The position numbers and the translations under genes are program-made. The notes beneath the pieces are model-generated. The model saw nothing but the letters and a program-made list of their open reading frames with translations, was not told where the DNA came from and made no database searches. This document shows positions 48,401 to 58,326 of a stretch of DNA of 64,000 bases, in pieces. Positions within the stretch are counted from its first letter, which is position 1, and each line of letters opens with the position of its first letter. The DNA is from Acheta domesticus (Eukaryota > Arthropoda > Insecta > Orthoptera > Gryllidae). Location of the stretch: the NCBI GenBank assembly GCA_031308135.1, contig JAHLJT010008756.1:75685397-75749396 (forward strand). The letters are read 5' to 3'.

Positions 48401-51400
48401 ACCTTAATGAAAGAACTAAATGTGGAGAACAAATCTTATATGAAGGAGAAAAGTCTCAATCTTCAATTTTGTAGTTGTAGGAAGACGCCGGAAAAGATTC
48501 AAACTTTTGAAAATGTCGAAATTTCAGAGTTAACAATGGAAAACGTATATACGCCATCTTCGTAAGTGTATTTTGCTCTATCTCATATTTTATTCTTTCA
48601 AAATGTTTAAAGAAAAATGTGGGGTCATTTTTAAGAAAACGTTGTAAATGTCCCAAGAGCTTCACGTAAAGTACCCCCAAAGAAAGTTTTTCAAACTCGC
48701 GGCGCCTCGAGTGGAGTTAGATCGACCGGGGAATATCCATTTCGGAAAAATTCTACGTATGGTTCAGTACAGACCTAGTTATTCAATAGTTATATTGGAA
48801 GAGTAAGGAAAGCGTATTATGGAATTAAAATCAATCCAATGAGTTTACTAAATTGAAAGTGATTTCTACATGTTCCCTGGACTGTTCCAAGCAGAAGCTG
48901 CTTGGAGCTTCTGCCTTCTTTAGTATGTTTCGCTTTATATTGCGTGGTATATGCCCAATTTTTTTTAAAAAACAAACAAAAAACATAGCAGACTGCTCCA
49001 AGCAGAAAAGGGAACAGTGGTTTTCTCCTAAATTGGACAGAATTAAAATAATTATATTTTAGTTAGATAACATACACAGTCCCCCCAAACGTTCTGCTAC
49101 GCCCACCTACGTTCGAGGTTTTCTCTCGACTGTTGCGAGAATATTTGCGTCACCAATGAATGGAAACCCAACTAAACTGTTTCCTCTTTCCCCACCCCAA
49201 AACACAGATGAAATGAGGCTATGTCTTCTCAAGTAGCCAAAAAAGGAAAAGAGATTATGTGGTATGGGGGTGAGAGAAACCTGGCTGTGGGGTAGAATTG
49301 GGCTATGTTTACTAATGTAGTTCAAAGTGAAAGAAGATTATGTGGGAAGTGTGTGTGAGGGAAACCTCACTGCGGGATGTAATCGGACTATGCCTACTCA
49401 TGTATTCGATGGTGAAAGGGGATTATCTGGGAAGGAGTTGTGAGGGAAACCTGACAGCGGGATGGAATCAAACTATGCCACCTCATGTAATCAAAAGTGA
49501 AAAGAGGGTGTGAGTGATGAATCTTGGAAGCATGTGTGAGGGAAACCTGATATCGGGATGCAATCGGACTATATCTCCTCAGGTAGGCAAAAGTGAAAGG
49601 GGATAACTTGGGAATCGGGTGTGACGCAAGCATGACCTCGGGATACAAACGGGCTATGTCTCCTCAGGTAGCCAAAAGTGAAAGGGGATAACTTGGGAAT
49701 CGGGTGTGACGCAAGCATGACCTCGGGATACAAACGGGCTATGTCTCCTCAGGTAGCCAAAAGTGAAAGGGGATAACTTCAGAATCGGGTGTGACGCAAG
49801 CATGACCTCGGGATACAAACGGGCTATGCCTCCTCAGGTAGCCAAAAGTGAAAGGGGATAACTTGGGAATCGGCTGTGACGCAAGCATGACCTCGGGATA
49901 CAAACGGGCTATGTCTCCTCAGGTAGCCAAAAGTGAAAGGGGATAAGTTGGGAATCGGGTGTGACGCAAACATGACCGCGGGATGCAATCGGGCGATTCC
50001 CGCGTGCGCAGGTGGCGGCGACGGCGGCGGCGCATGGAGCCGCGTGCGGGCGGCGCGTGAGCTGGGCGCACGGGGGCTGGCGGTGCAGGTGTTCGGCGTA
50101 AGCGCCCGTGCCCGTATGGAGTGGCCGAGCGGGGGCCTGCGCGAGATGCTGCACGCCTCCCAGCGCCCTCTCGCCCTCGTGATACAGCTCCACTGCGACG
50201 GAGCTGAGGACGTGCTTCGAGAGGTAAGGCTGCCTTTACACCAGTGGTGTCAAGGTCTTCTTCTGGTGCCAGTGGCACACGTCGTGGCACCGTGGCATGC
50301 CACGAGCTTCTCTGCGCAACTAGCGTCGGGAAAGTGAACTATTGCGAGTAGTAGTAACCCCGCCGTTTTACAATAGGGGTGGCGTTGTCTCTGGAGGCGG
50401 GGTAATGAACTGCGTGGAGGGGAGATTTCGTCGTGGCACTCGTGTCACGGACTTCCACTCGTGGCATCGACCTTCACAACACTGCTTCACACGAGGCCAA
50501 TTGATGCGCCACCGAGAAGTATACTGCGATTTTCGTAACAGCGTCCCTGACAGAAATCAGCTGTTCACGGTTTCATCCAATAGGGAGCTTGAACGTCACC
50601 ATAGTGACGTCACTGTCGCGAAATATAAGCTGCCGATTGGATGGCAGCAAAACAGCTGATTTCTATAAGGGACGCTGTTACGAAAATCGCATTATACCAT
50701 GCCTCTTCAAACAGGCCACGATCGAGCGCCACTAACCGTGAGAAAGGAAGGATTCGTGAGTCACACCGCGGGCACCGGCGGTCGCAAAGTAGTCAACAGG
50801 TAAAATAGGTTCAGTAACGTGTTCGAATGATGTAGTGGAGGCTTGCACAAGGACCCAAAGCAACGCGTCCCACGACGGCCAGAGTCAGCCCTTCCGCGCC
50901 CCACCGGCTTCTAGTGAAAGACTTCCACTTTTCGACGTCCTGGAAGTTAGCAGGTCCATTTCATCCAATCACAAAACTGCATAGCTCATAATGTTCAGCT
51001 ATTTTGCCGTTTTTAAGACGTGAAAACTGAAAATTTCCAGCGGGCCATTTTCCCCAAAAAATCAGTGTTCCTGCTAACTTCCAATGGAAGTTAGCAGGAC
51101 CACACCTATAAATCAGCTAATAATGCACGTATACACACCAAATTATACTCCAAATTTGCCGCTTTTTATTTCTAAACGATTAATGAAGAAATCACTTTGA
51201 TATCTCCATTCTTTCAAAAAATATTAAGAATTACGAAAACATTAAAGATATGTTCAAAATAAGAGCGCAATCAAAGAAGTAAAAGGACGTCTCCCGTAAA
51301 AAATCACACATAACAACTCATAATCGAGGCTTAATAATATACTAATAATATATTTGGACTTCTCAACTAACCTTCATGTCTAAATGAAGAGTAGTTACAG

Positions 51401-54400
51401 ATATAGTGTACTTCTACTAAACTGAATAATTACAACATATCACCCTACAGAAACAGTTAACCTTCTATAATCACTCCATCAATTCACTATTTTATATAAT
51501 TGTTCCATCGAATAACTACTAATTGGATGAAGAACTGGATTAATCTTTGATACAGTAATTACAGACCCTCTACTGAATATTTTATTATTCTACACAGTGG
51601 CGGCCCGTGCAGGGGATTCAGTGGTTCAGTAAACCCGCACAAATAACATATTTCAGCCGAATGAAGAGTTAAAAAATGTTTTTTGTCTTTAGTGGGGGCT
51701 CATCCGGTAAGAAATCTATCAAAAATTCAGTTGACAGCGCGAAGGCCTGATGCGCCATGCCTCCGCGCAGCGGGCTAGGAGGTTCACAGCGTGTTAGAGA
51801 GCCCCCGAACGCTGTGAAATGTTGGTGAGGTGAGGCGGGTGGCAAGAGGGGGATATGCGGCGAATACATGGTCCCCGCGCCAGCTCATGATCCGAAGACC
51901 GCCGAAAGGTGCCGAAACTACGACCGCCACAAAGACTTCTTCGTCAAGAAAGACCAACAGAGACAGAGAACTAGGGGGAATCCCAAGCTTTCTTCGCCGA
52001 ACGTAAACTCGTGCCAACTAAATACCATATTCTGTTTTATAAAACAGTATTTGTGCTGTATACTCTTCAAAAAAATGAAATAGATTTAAATAATTAAAGA
52101 AATGCGAGTTCAATGCATTGCACAAATATCTTTATCTTTGAAAGTTTTTAATTCTTTACTTCATTGTTATATTCAAAGGTTTCCTATTCTGTTGGCTGTA
52201 ACAAATGTTTAAAAATCTCTTCTGCTGATAGGTAGGCAGTGCAGGGCCAGTGCTTGTCGACTGAATGTGAGTGAATTCGTACTATATCGGGATGTGAGTT
52301 ATGAAAGTTTTTGTGGTAACGCGAATGTGTACGTGTGTGTGTTTTCGTATTCTAATCGAGTTATCAAGAACGATAACAGTCCTCCACTTTTAAAATAAAT
52401 TTCGAGAATCTTAGTACCTCGTGTGATCGAATACACATGTGTATGAAGTTCAATGAATGAAAAGACTGACTACTCTTATTTTGTTATTTGTTGAAAAGGA
52501 CATAGTAAATGACTTTGAGATTTCATTGAAAAAGTATTTGATATATTCGCGAACAAGAAAGAAAGAAGAATGGAATTCCAGTACAAGCAGCACTGCTGTT
52601 GATTTATCTGTATTATTAATAGGTGTTTTATTGAAAGGTATGTACAAAAGCTATTATTTGTCTTCCAAAAATAATTTATTTTAATTATTAGTATACCTTT
52701 TATAATCTATATCATAAGAGTTTTTCAAATGACGTTTGTCTTGTTGCTTATATTATCTTAGACTTTCGGCGTCCCTGAGTTTTAAGATTCTAATTCTTGT
52801 GAACCCCCTGTGATTCTGAGCACGCGCCGCCACTTATTCTATATTTAAACGATGGAAGAAGTCAAGAATTTCTACAATCTTTCTATCCATTAGCTGTGGT
52901 TGCGTGGGTGGGGAAGCGCTTCTTACGTTCTGGATCAACGAAGATCAGAGGAGACTCGCTTTTATTTTTCCTTTGATACACCAATTTGATATTAGCTGTA
53001 ACATCATCTGCAAAGAAGTCAGACATCGTGGTAACAACGAACTATATATAGTGCACACGAACTATATATTAGGTAAAATTTGTTTACAATTAGATGATCC
53101 GCGGTTACGGATCTTCTTAATGAAATGAGAAATATGAGCGTCAAGAAATTATTAGTTGTGTGAATACAGTGATCACATTATTGAGCTGTGTTATGTTCCG
53201 TCTACATTTGTTAGGTTTCTTTCACTTCTTTTAGTCTTCTGTCTCGTCTCTTTTTTCCATTTTCTTTCTCTTCCCTATCCTCATTATTTCGCAGTCTCTT
53301 TTGTTTCTTCTCCATCTTGTTTTCTTCATATTTTTTCTCTTTTACTTCTCCCTGGCAGGCGACAGCTATTCACGACGCTTAGCTAAATTTATTAACCGAA
53401 TATTTACAGGTTGAAAAAGTACAAGGTACAACCATGATCCAAAATACAGAGCCGCGTTTCCTTACTATCCACCACATCTTTTCACTGATGGTGGCCGGCG
53501 GGTACCCTTACCCCTTCCACTGTCACTACTCTATGAACGCAAGATCGCGACATCAGTTATAGAAATATTACTCAGTGAATATTCTAGTATATATCCGATA
53601 TCCGCATTTCATCGGTCATATCCTTTGTCTTAGTACGATTTCCTACAGCCTGGGTGAAGCTTGTTTAAAATGGCGAGATTTAAAAAACGAGTTCTATTGA
53701 GCTCATCTGCTCGGCTCTTTATATTCTTTGCCGAATTGGGCAAAGCGAAACTACGATATTATATTACAAAGTATCTAAATTCGGTAGAAATAGAATAAAC
53801 CCTTTTTATTTGTTAAACATTACCCGGACTGTGTTTTAGTCAACTTTCCCTGTCACCCAAAATCATATATACTTGAGTTTTTATTTCATGGAGTGCGATG
53901 GCCTGTCTCCACGTTGGAATATCTCAAGGCATTTCGTGTCTTCATCGGTCGTGCCGCTAGATGTCGCATGATCGCCAGCATTCATGTAAGAAGACAGACC
54001 CTCACACTTCAAGAAATAAAAAACCAAGTATAAGATGTGTGGGAGTAAGCGGTGTTCGACCTTTCCTAAAAATATAATTTTTTGACAGGGTTTCATGCTT
54101 TCCGTAGGCTACGAGAATGCGTTGAAAGGTGTTCAGTGGTCAGCGGGGAAGACGAGAACTTTACAATACATATGTCACTTTACACACTGACTCCCAGTCC
54201 TCGATAGTAGTCACGCCCCTTGTAAGCAAATGTAATTGTACCAAGAGGTATAATCCGATTTAAACAGAGAGTCACTTCAAGATCACGAGCTGGAAGGAGA
54301 GGGAGACATTGTCATTCATTTGGGAGCTCTAATGCCGAAAATTTAAGTCGTAACGATGCTCCCGATTGAATGACAGTCCCTCTCCGTCCAACTCGTGACC

Positions 54401-57400
54401 TTCAAGTGCCACTCTCTTTAAAACGGAGAATAATCGTTTGCAGGCCAGCGCTCTGGGTTACACGAGACGCCTTCACCACTGGCTGCTCCTTGAAGGAGAT
54501 TCCTCGGCTACTTCGGATCGAAAGCAAGTGATGAATGGACCGGAGCCAGAGCAGACTGTCTCCACAACCACTCAAAGTGTGACTGATTTAAACGTGGCGG
54601 GCTCGTTGGAGCTGCCTCTGGACAACTGCGTGCGCATCGCGTCCAAGGAGGCTGGCGCCACGTGGGCAGTGCGCGGGGTGTTCCAAGTGGTCGGGCGACC
54701 TCTCACGGTGGAAGAGCCGGTGCTGTGGGCCCCGGGCGCACCGTTGCCTCCGCTGCCCCTCCGCCTGGATCTGCAGGGCATCACACTGCGCATTGCGATC
54801 GTGGTGAGTACTCTTCAATCCGTCGATATACGTGATTTTACAAAAGATTAAAATTCAAATTCGTCTATATATACATGAGCTAAACTTCGACCGCCCGAGA
54901 CCAATCTCCATGAAAGTTGGTGAAAAAAACACCGAAAATCCGCCGTTTTTTCGCGCAACATTACATAACTTTCCCGTATAGTATATGGGAAAGTAATAAA
55001 ATACAAGTATGTCTAAAAAATATGTATGACACATGTGGTAAAAGTTATTTTATTTTGCTCGAAGAAGCTCTTATTTCGCAGTTTCTACTCGCGAACTAAA
55101 ATGCCACTTTTATCAGTCGTTTTTTAATAATTATTATAGTAAATTATATGATTTTTAGGTAACCAAGAACGAATCTTGGTCACAACACAACGACTTGCGG
55201 TACAAGCACTTGAACACATGGACGAAAGTGAACTACAAGCTCGTAGAACTTGCTAGCGAACGACTCAATTTCTCGTAAGTATGCAATTGCAAATAGTCTT
55301 TAATAGGAGATTGGAAATAGACGATTCTTGAGCTTTTTGCATTCATTCTGCCATTTACAAAAGAAGGTATCCAGTTTTTACTTGTTGCGAAGACTAGATA
55401 CAATCAGTGAATTTATTGTGAGATGAATTCTCTTAGTCTTTTTTTTATTTAAGCATTTCTAATTTATTTAAAATTAAATACGTCAGATATTTTGCTTAAC
55501 ATTTTTATACGGCTCCAATACTGCATTACGCATTCTTTATTCATTGAGACTGTTCACTGTATATCAGCCACATTTATATTATTTCTGTAAAAATTAACAG
55601 TCGTTAAGTATTTATAATTGGTATTTATCACGGACCCTATTTTTCATTCAATTTGGAGACTATAAGTTTACGAAACATAAAATGCAGAGAGTTTACGTAC
55701 GATAGACCATTTTTCTCACTTTCAAAGGAAATAATTTCATCATTTTCATGAGAACCTCGCTATAACTGTCGACAGTTTTCGATGCGCTCTAAATTTTACA
55801 GAAGGTGATTGCCACGTATTGGTGATATTATGCTGAACTATCTTTGACATGATACATTTCTTCATGTTCAGGATAGTCACTAAACAAACAAATACATGGG
55901 GTTACCTGGAGAACGGATCGTGGACTGGTATGGTGCGGATGGTACAACTCAAAGAAGTTGACATAGGAGGAGCAGGATTAGTGATGAAGACATCTCGGAT
56001 GGATATGCATGATTACACAGCTGAAACTATTCCGTTTTAGTAAGTAAAACTTCTTTCTCTTTTCACCTATTATAGTAAATCAAAGAAAATAATTAATAAG
56101 AGATTTACATTTTTTTGTTTTATTACAAACTTGGTGTCATTATCATGAATCTGATGAATCAAATCATAACGATTCATGTAAGTGCCGGCAAGAATGTATT
56201 ATAGTAAATCACTACATTTCACCAGTACTTGTAAATGCATTGAAAACAAAACACGTGATTTAATGGAACTCTTCCAAGATATGGGTGAGGGTGGTGTTTA
56301 CTTTTTTGTTACAAATACTAACAACTCAAATCTATTGTTCGTTTACCAAAGAAAATAAGCTGTCTATAACTCGGGAGCGCATTTTCAAATGTTTATACAC
56401 TCGCTATCGGTAAAAATTCGTTCCTCGAATATTTTTAGTCAAAATGGGGAAAAAATTCCAGAGCTCAAAAAAAATGCGTTGATTGTACTTTGCTCCCATA
56501 CGTCGCATACAGGTACATTTTTTACTGTTCACTCACAACAAAAAAAAATCAAAACATCGTAGAGGGGTATCGGCAAAGAATTGTGCCAGTCGTTTTGTCT
56601 TATTGTGAGAAATTGAATGACTGTTTTTGATTTCTACAGGTGCCATATGTAATTTTAAAAAAAGCATTTTAGTTGCTTAAAAATAAAAAAAACGAGAATT
56701 TAGAAAAACAATTATAGGGAAGGGGATCTTGCGATGCCGCCTCAGTCACTTATTCCATGCGCGGCCGGCCGACGTCTGGTCCGCCGCCTCGCCCTTCGGG
56801 TATGTTCGTTGTACTCGGCTGCGCTCGGAAGACCGGAGGACTCTCCGTTGCCGTTAGCCGCTCCCCATCCCACTCGTGGCCGCGGTGGTGCTTCTAAACG
56901 TTACTACAATGTTTCGACTGCATCTGCATGCGGACTTCAACCCAGGCAGCAAAAGTCGTCGACCGTTCACCCAGTTCGCCCCCAATAAAGTCGAACGCTG
57001 GCGTACACCGTTCCACCGCTCCGCACAGTTCCGTCCACTCCACGTGGAGATCATTCATTGATGATGATACTCCGCCACGATCCCATGTCCGTCTCGTCTC
57101 GTTTCACCTTCCAACTAGTGCTTCACTCTCGACACTTATTTTCCTTGACACCGCGCCTTTCCAGTCCTCCGGCACCACGTTCAGTCCTACGGCACCACGT
57201 TCACTTTCACTACTCTCTCCAGTTAACAGTCCGCCACACTCCGCACGTCCGCCTCTCATGACATTCTCTCCGCTACTGTCCCGCGTCTCGCACGTCCGCA
57301 CCCCAAGACATTCTCTCCGCTACTGTCGCGCCTCGTGGCCGCTGTGGTACTTCTCGCCCCGAACCGACTCCGATTCCTCGCACCCGACTCCGTGGTGTGC

Positions 57401-57477
57401 CGGCCGCTGCCGCGCAGTTCAAATTCTTAATATGCGTCAGAACGCATTGTTATCACGTGAGTGATAACAATTCGTTT

Positions 57478-57520
<43 letters not shown>

Positions 57521-57920
57521 ATTTTTAAGATATTTAATATTTCTACAGGAAGCATTTATAAGCCCATTAGCGGTAGAGACAGACAGACAATGACAGGGTG
57601 AGGGAGGGTGGGAGAGACAGTGAGAAAGGGAGATGAAGGGCAGAACGTCTGCCGGGTTTTCCTAGTACTACTACTACTCGTGTGGTGTGTGTGCAGCCCC
57701 AAGTTCCTGTTCCGGCAGCCGCGCCTGTCGGGCGTGAGCAACGTGTACACGCTGCCCTTCTCGCGCACCGTGTGGGCCGTGTACCTGAGCACGGTGCTGG
57801 GGCTGACGCTGGTGCTGGTGGCGACGCAGCGCGTGCTGGCGCCGCTGCTGCACGAGGAAGACGACCTGCCCGAGTGGCGCGACGCCTTCCTCTTCGCCTG
57901 CGGCATCATCTGCGACGAAG
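42293..57920 (+). CDS. Ir75-like: Ionotropic receptor, IR75 clade, 3' incomplete
   Basis: Join 42293-42452, 50012-50223, 54444-54803, 55159-55274, 55872-56039, 57697-57920; 413 codons so far, all splice phases matching (1, 0, 0, 2, 2, ends 1). Ionotropic receptors are ligand-gated cation channels in sensory dendrites; IR75 members in flies detect acids with the co-receptor IR8a. Visible parts: signal peptide (1 to about 23), amino-terminal region (to about 235), S1 start TLRIAIVVTKNESW, S1 block VDIGGAGLVMKTSRMD with R325 at the position of the glutamate-binding Arg of iGluRs, linker PKFLFRQPRLSGVSN, TM1 (about 363-382) and pore loop FLFACGIICDE. Possible N-glycosylation at N248, N281, N297. 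The pore end, S2 and last TM are not found and probably lie past 64 kb. The clade call rests on motif memory. Confidence 0.88.
42760..44660 (+). repeat. Diverged tandem array of about 260-bp units in intron 1
   Basis: The block GCAATTTTCGAAAA...CGAAAATGGGACTAGCACC...GGAGCAATTTTTGAGAAAA recurs (for example 43716, 43971, 44243). Two longer end modules, 43180-43440 and 44430-44690, share GGAGAAAATCGGCTGAACGG and CGCTAGCG. A related array occurs at 47690-48740. Confidence 0.65.
45055..45500 (+). repeat. Direct duplication of about 120 bp
   Basis: 45055-45173 recurs at 45379-45499 (shared ATTACTACTATCATCATTTT through GGGGGAGACG), with about 205 bp of different sequence between. Confidence 0.85.
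46020..46150 (-). repeat. SINE fragment
   Basis: Contains the 3' part of the main SINE: GAGATCTGGCACCGACC, AGCCGGATAAGCTCGAAGCT. Confidence 0.55.
46151..47466. other. Intron 1, no feature seen
   Basis: AT-rich intronic DNA without recognisable repeats or exons. Confidence 0.4.
47467..47592 (+). repeat. Dispersed repeat shared with 235-351
   Basis: Same order of blocks, ending in CCATCTATCGCCGCCCAAAG. Confidence 0.65.
47690..48990. repeat. Second diverged array plus foldback
   Basis: Units similar to those at 42760-44660 (GTGGAGCCGTTTTTAAGAAA and variants). The 48310-48395 segment reappears inverted at about 48920-48990 (TTGGGCATATA and AAACATACTAAA blocks), so part can fold back. Confidence 0.6.
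49204..49994 (+). repeat. 85-bp minisatellite abutting receptor exon 2
   Basis: Units start at 49204, 49289, 49374, 49459, 49555, 49640, 49725, 49810, 49895 and 49980 (partial). Spacing is 85 except one of 96. The right-hand units are nearly identical, the left ones diverged. Each unit has GTCTCCTCAGGTAGCC, which contains acceptor-like and donor-like sequence. The last partial unit ends 17 bp before the exon 2 boundary. Confidence 0.95.
50012..50223 (+). CDS. Receptor exon 2
   Basis: Reads GDGGGAWSRVRAARELGARG, then VQVFGVSARARMEWPSGGL and ends CDGAEDVLRE. The acceptor is gcgtgcgcag and the donor GAG/gtaagg, phase 1 in and 0 out. Strongly GC-rich, unlike exons 1, 4 and 5. A hAT MITE begins 18 bp after it. 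Confidence 0.8.
50242..50484 (-). mobile_element. hAT-type MITE, complete
   Basis: 243 bp with ends CAGTGGTGTCAAGGTC and (reverse complement) CAGTGTTGTGAAGGTCG, and 8-bp target duplication ctttacac/cttcacac (50234-50241, 50485-50492). Same orientation as 6485. Confidence 0.85.
50518..50697. mobile_element. Foldback MITE
   Basis: Arms of about 40 bp (CGATTTTCGTAACAGCGTCC and its inverse) around a core with GGGAGCTTGAACGTCACCAT. Confidence 0.8.
50941..51087. mobile_element. Short MITE with TGGAAGTTAGCAGG ends
   Basis: 147 bp between TGGAAGTTAGCAGG and its inverted copy. A second copy of the same end starts immediately at 51085, making a near-perfect 29-bp palindrome at 51070-51098. Confidence 0.65.
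51100..54258. other. Intron 2, no supported exon
   Basis: Mostly AT-rich. At 52500-52637 an open segment between weak splice-like sites reads DIVNDFEISLKKYLIYSRT; its end phase does not fit exon 3, so it is not called. 51595-51620 has CAGTGGCGGCCCGTGCAG, a hAT-like end. Confidence 0.4.
54259..54424. mobile_element. Foldback MITE just upstream of exon 3
   Basis: Arms AGAGAGTCACTTCAAGATCA and (inverted) AGAGAGTGGCACTTGAAGGT. The core shares GGGAGC...GCTCCCGATTGAATGACAG with 3816 and 50518. Flanks tttaaac/tttaaaa may be the target duplication. It ends about 20-25 bp before the exon. Confidence 0.75.
54444..54803 (+). CDS. Receptor exon 3
   Basis: 120 codons, phase 0 at both ends; acceptor cgtttgcag, donor GTG/gtgagt. 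It reads ASALGYTRRLHHWLLLEGD at the start and ends RLDLQGITLRIAIV, the entry to ligand-binding lobe S1. GC-rich. Confidence 0.85.
54887..54985 (+). repeat. Dispersed repeat fragment
   Basis: Contains CCAATCTCCATGAAAGTTGG (shared with the repeats at 17170 and 33480) and CGCCGTTTTTTCGCGCAAC (shared with 41490). Confidence 0.5.
55159..55274 (+). CDS. Receptor exon 4
   Basis: Reads VTKNESWSQHNDLRYKHLNT, then WTKVNYKLVELASERLNF, plus two bases. Acceptor gatttttag, donor TC/gtaagt. Start of S1 with two glycosylation sequons. Confidence 0.88.
55872..56039 (+). CDS. Receptor exon 5 (S1 lobe)
   Basis: Reads IVTKQTNTWGYLENGSWTGM, then VRMVQLKEVDIGGAGLVM and KTSRMDMHDYTAETIPF. Donor TA/gtaagt. The Arg in SRMD aligns with the ligand-contacting Arg of glutamate receptors. 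Confidence 0.92.
56040..57470. other. Intron 5 with C-rich block
   Basis: AT-rich to 56725. Then 56730-57430 is C/T-rich with internal duplications ('cggcaccacgttca' twice at 57170-57200; 'gacattctctccgctactgt' twice at 57260-57325). No coding call. Confidence 0.4.
57481..57518. repeat. TA microsatellite
   Basis: About 19 TA units. Confidence 0.97.
57562..57668 (+). repeat. Partial copy of the 500-bp dispersed repeat
   Basis: GAGACAGACAGACAATGACA through GCCGGGTTTTCCTAGTA, followed by (CTA)n and then the exon 6 acceptor. Confidence 0.75.
57697..57920 (+). CDS. Receptor exon 6 (TM1 and pore loop)
   Basis: Reads PKFLFRQPRLSGVSNVYTLP, then FSRTVWAVYLSTVLGLTLVL and ends FLFACGIICDE plus one base. 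Acceptor tgtgtgtgcag, donor GAAG/gtgtgc (a weak donor). Very GC-rich. The CDE at the end replaces the CQQ/MQQ usual before Gly in this family. Confidence 0.9.
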
Positions 57921-58326
57921 GTGTGCTTTACCTTTTCCTTCTTCTTCCCAGCGATGGTGTAACGGTCAGCGAATCGGACTTTATACCTAAGTTCGCGGAT
58001 TTAAACACGATGGAAGCCGTCGATTTTTTCAGGGCGAAAAAATCCTTCGTACGCCTTCCTTCGGGAAGTAAAGCCCATGTTAGTAGATTTACTGCATGTA
58101 AAAGATCCTCACGCCAAAATGAAGCCTCTGAGCTAAATTCAAATCGCCGGTTTCGTCGCGTCAGTAATACCTTCTTTCCGCTCTATCCAGGGAAAGGAGT
58201 GTACCGAAATTTGCGTGGTCAGACGGAAGAGCAGGCCTCATGGCCTGAGTCTCGCCACGTAAAATAAGGTATCAATTTAATTCATCCTTCTCCTCCTCCT
58301 TTTTCTTCTTCTTCTCCTCCTTTTAC

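Noticed and set aside
52500..52637. Exon-like segment DIVNDFEISLKKYLIYSRT in receptor intron 2
   Set aside because: Weak acceptor, and its end phase is incompatible with exon 3.
53881..54096. Minus-strand frame ending GTTDEDTKCLEIFQRGDRPSHS
   Set aside because: Protein-like in part, but no splice context or family recognised; left uncalled.
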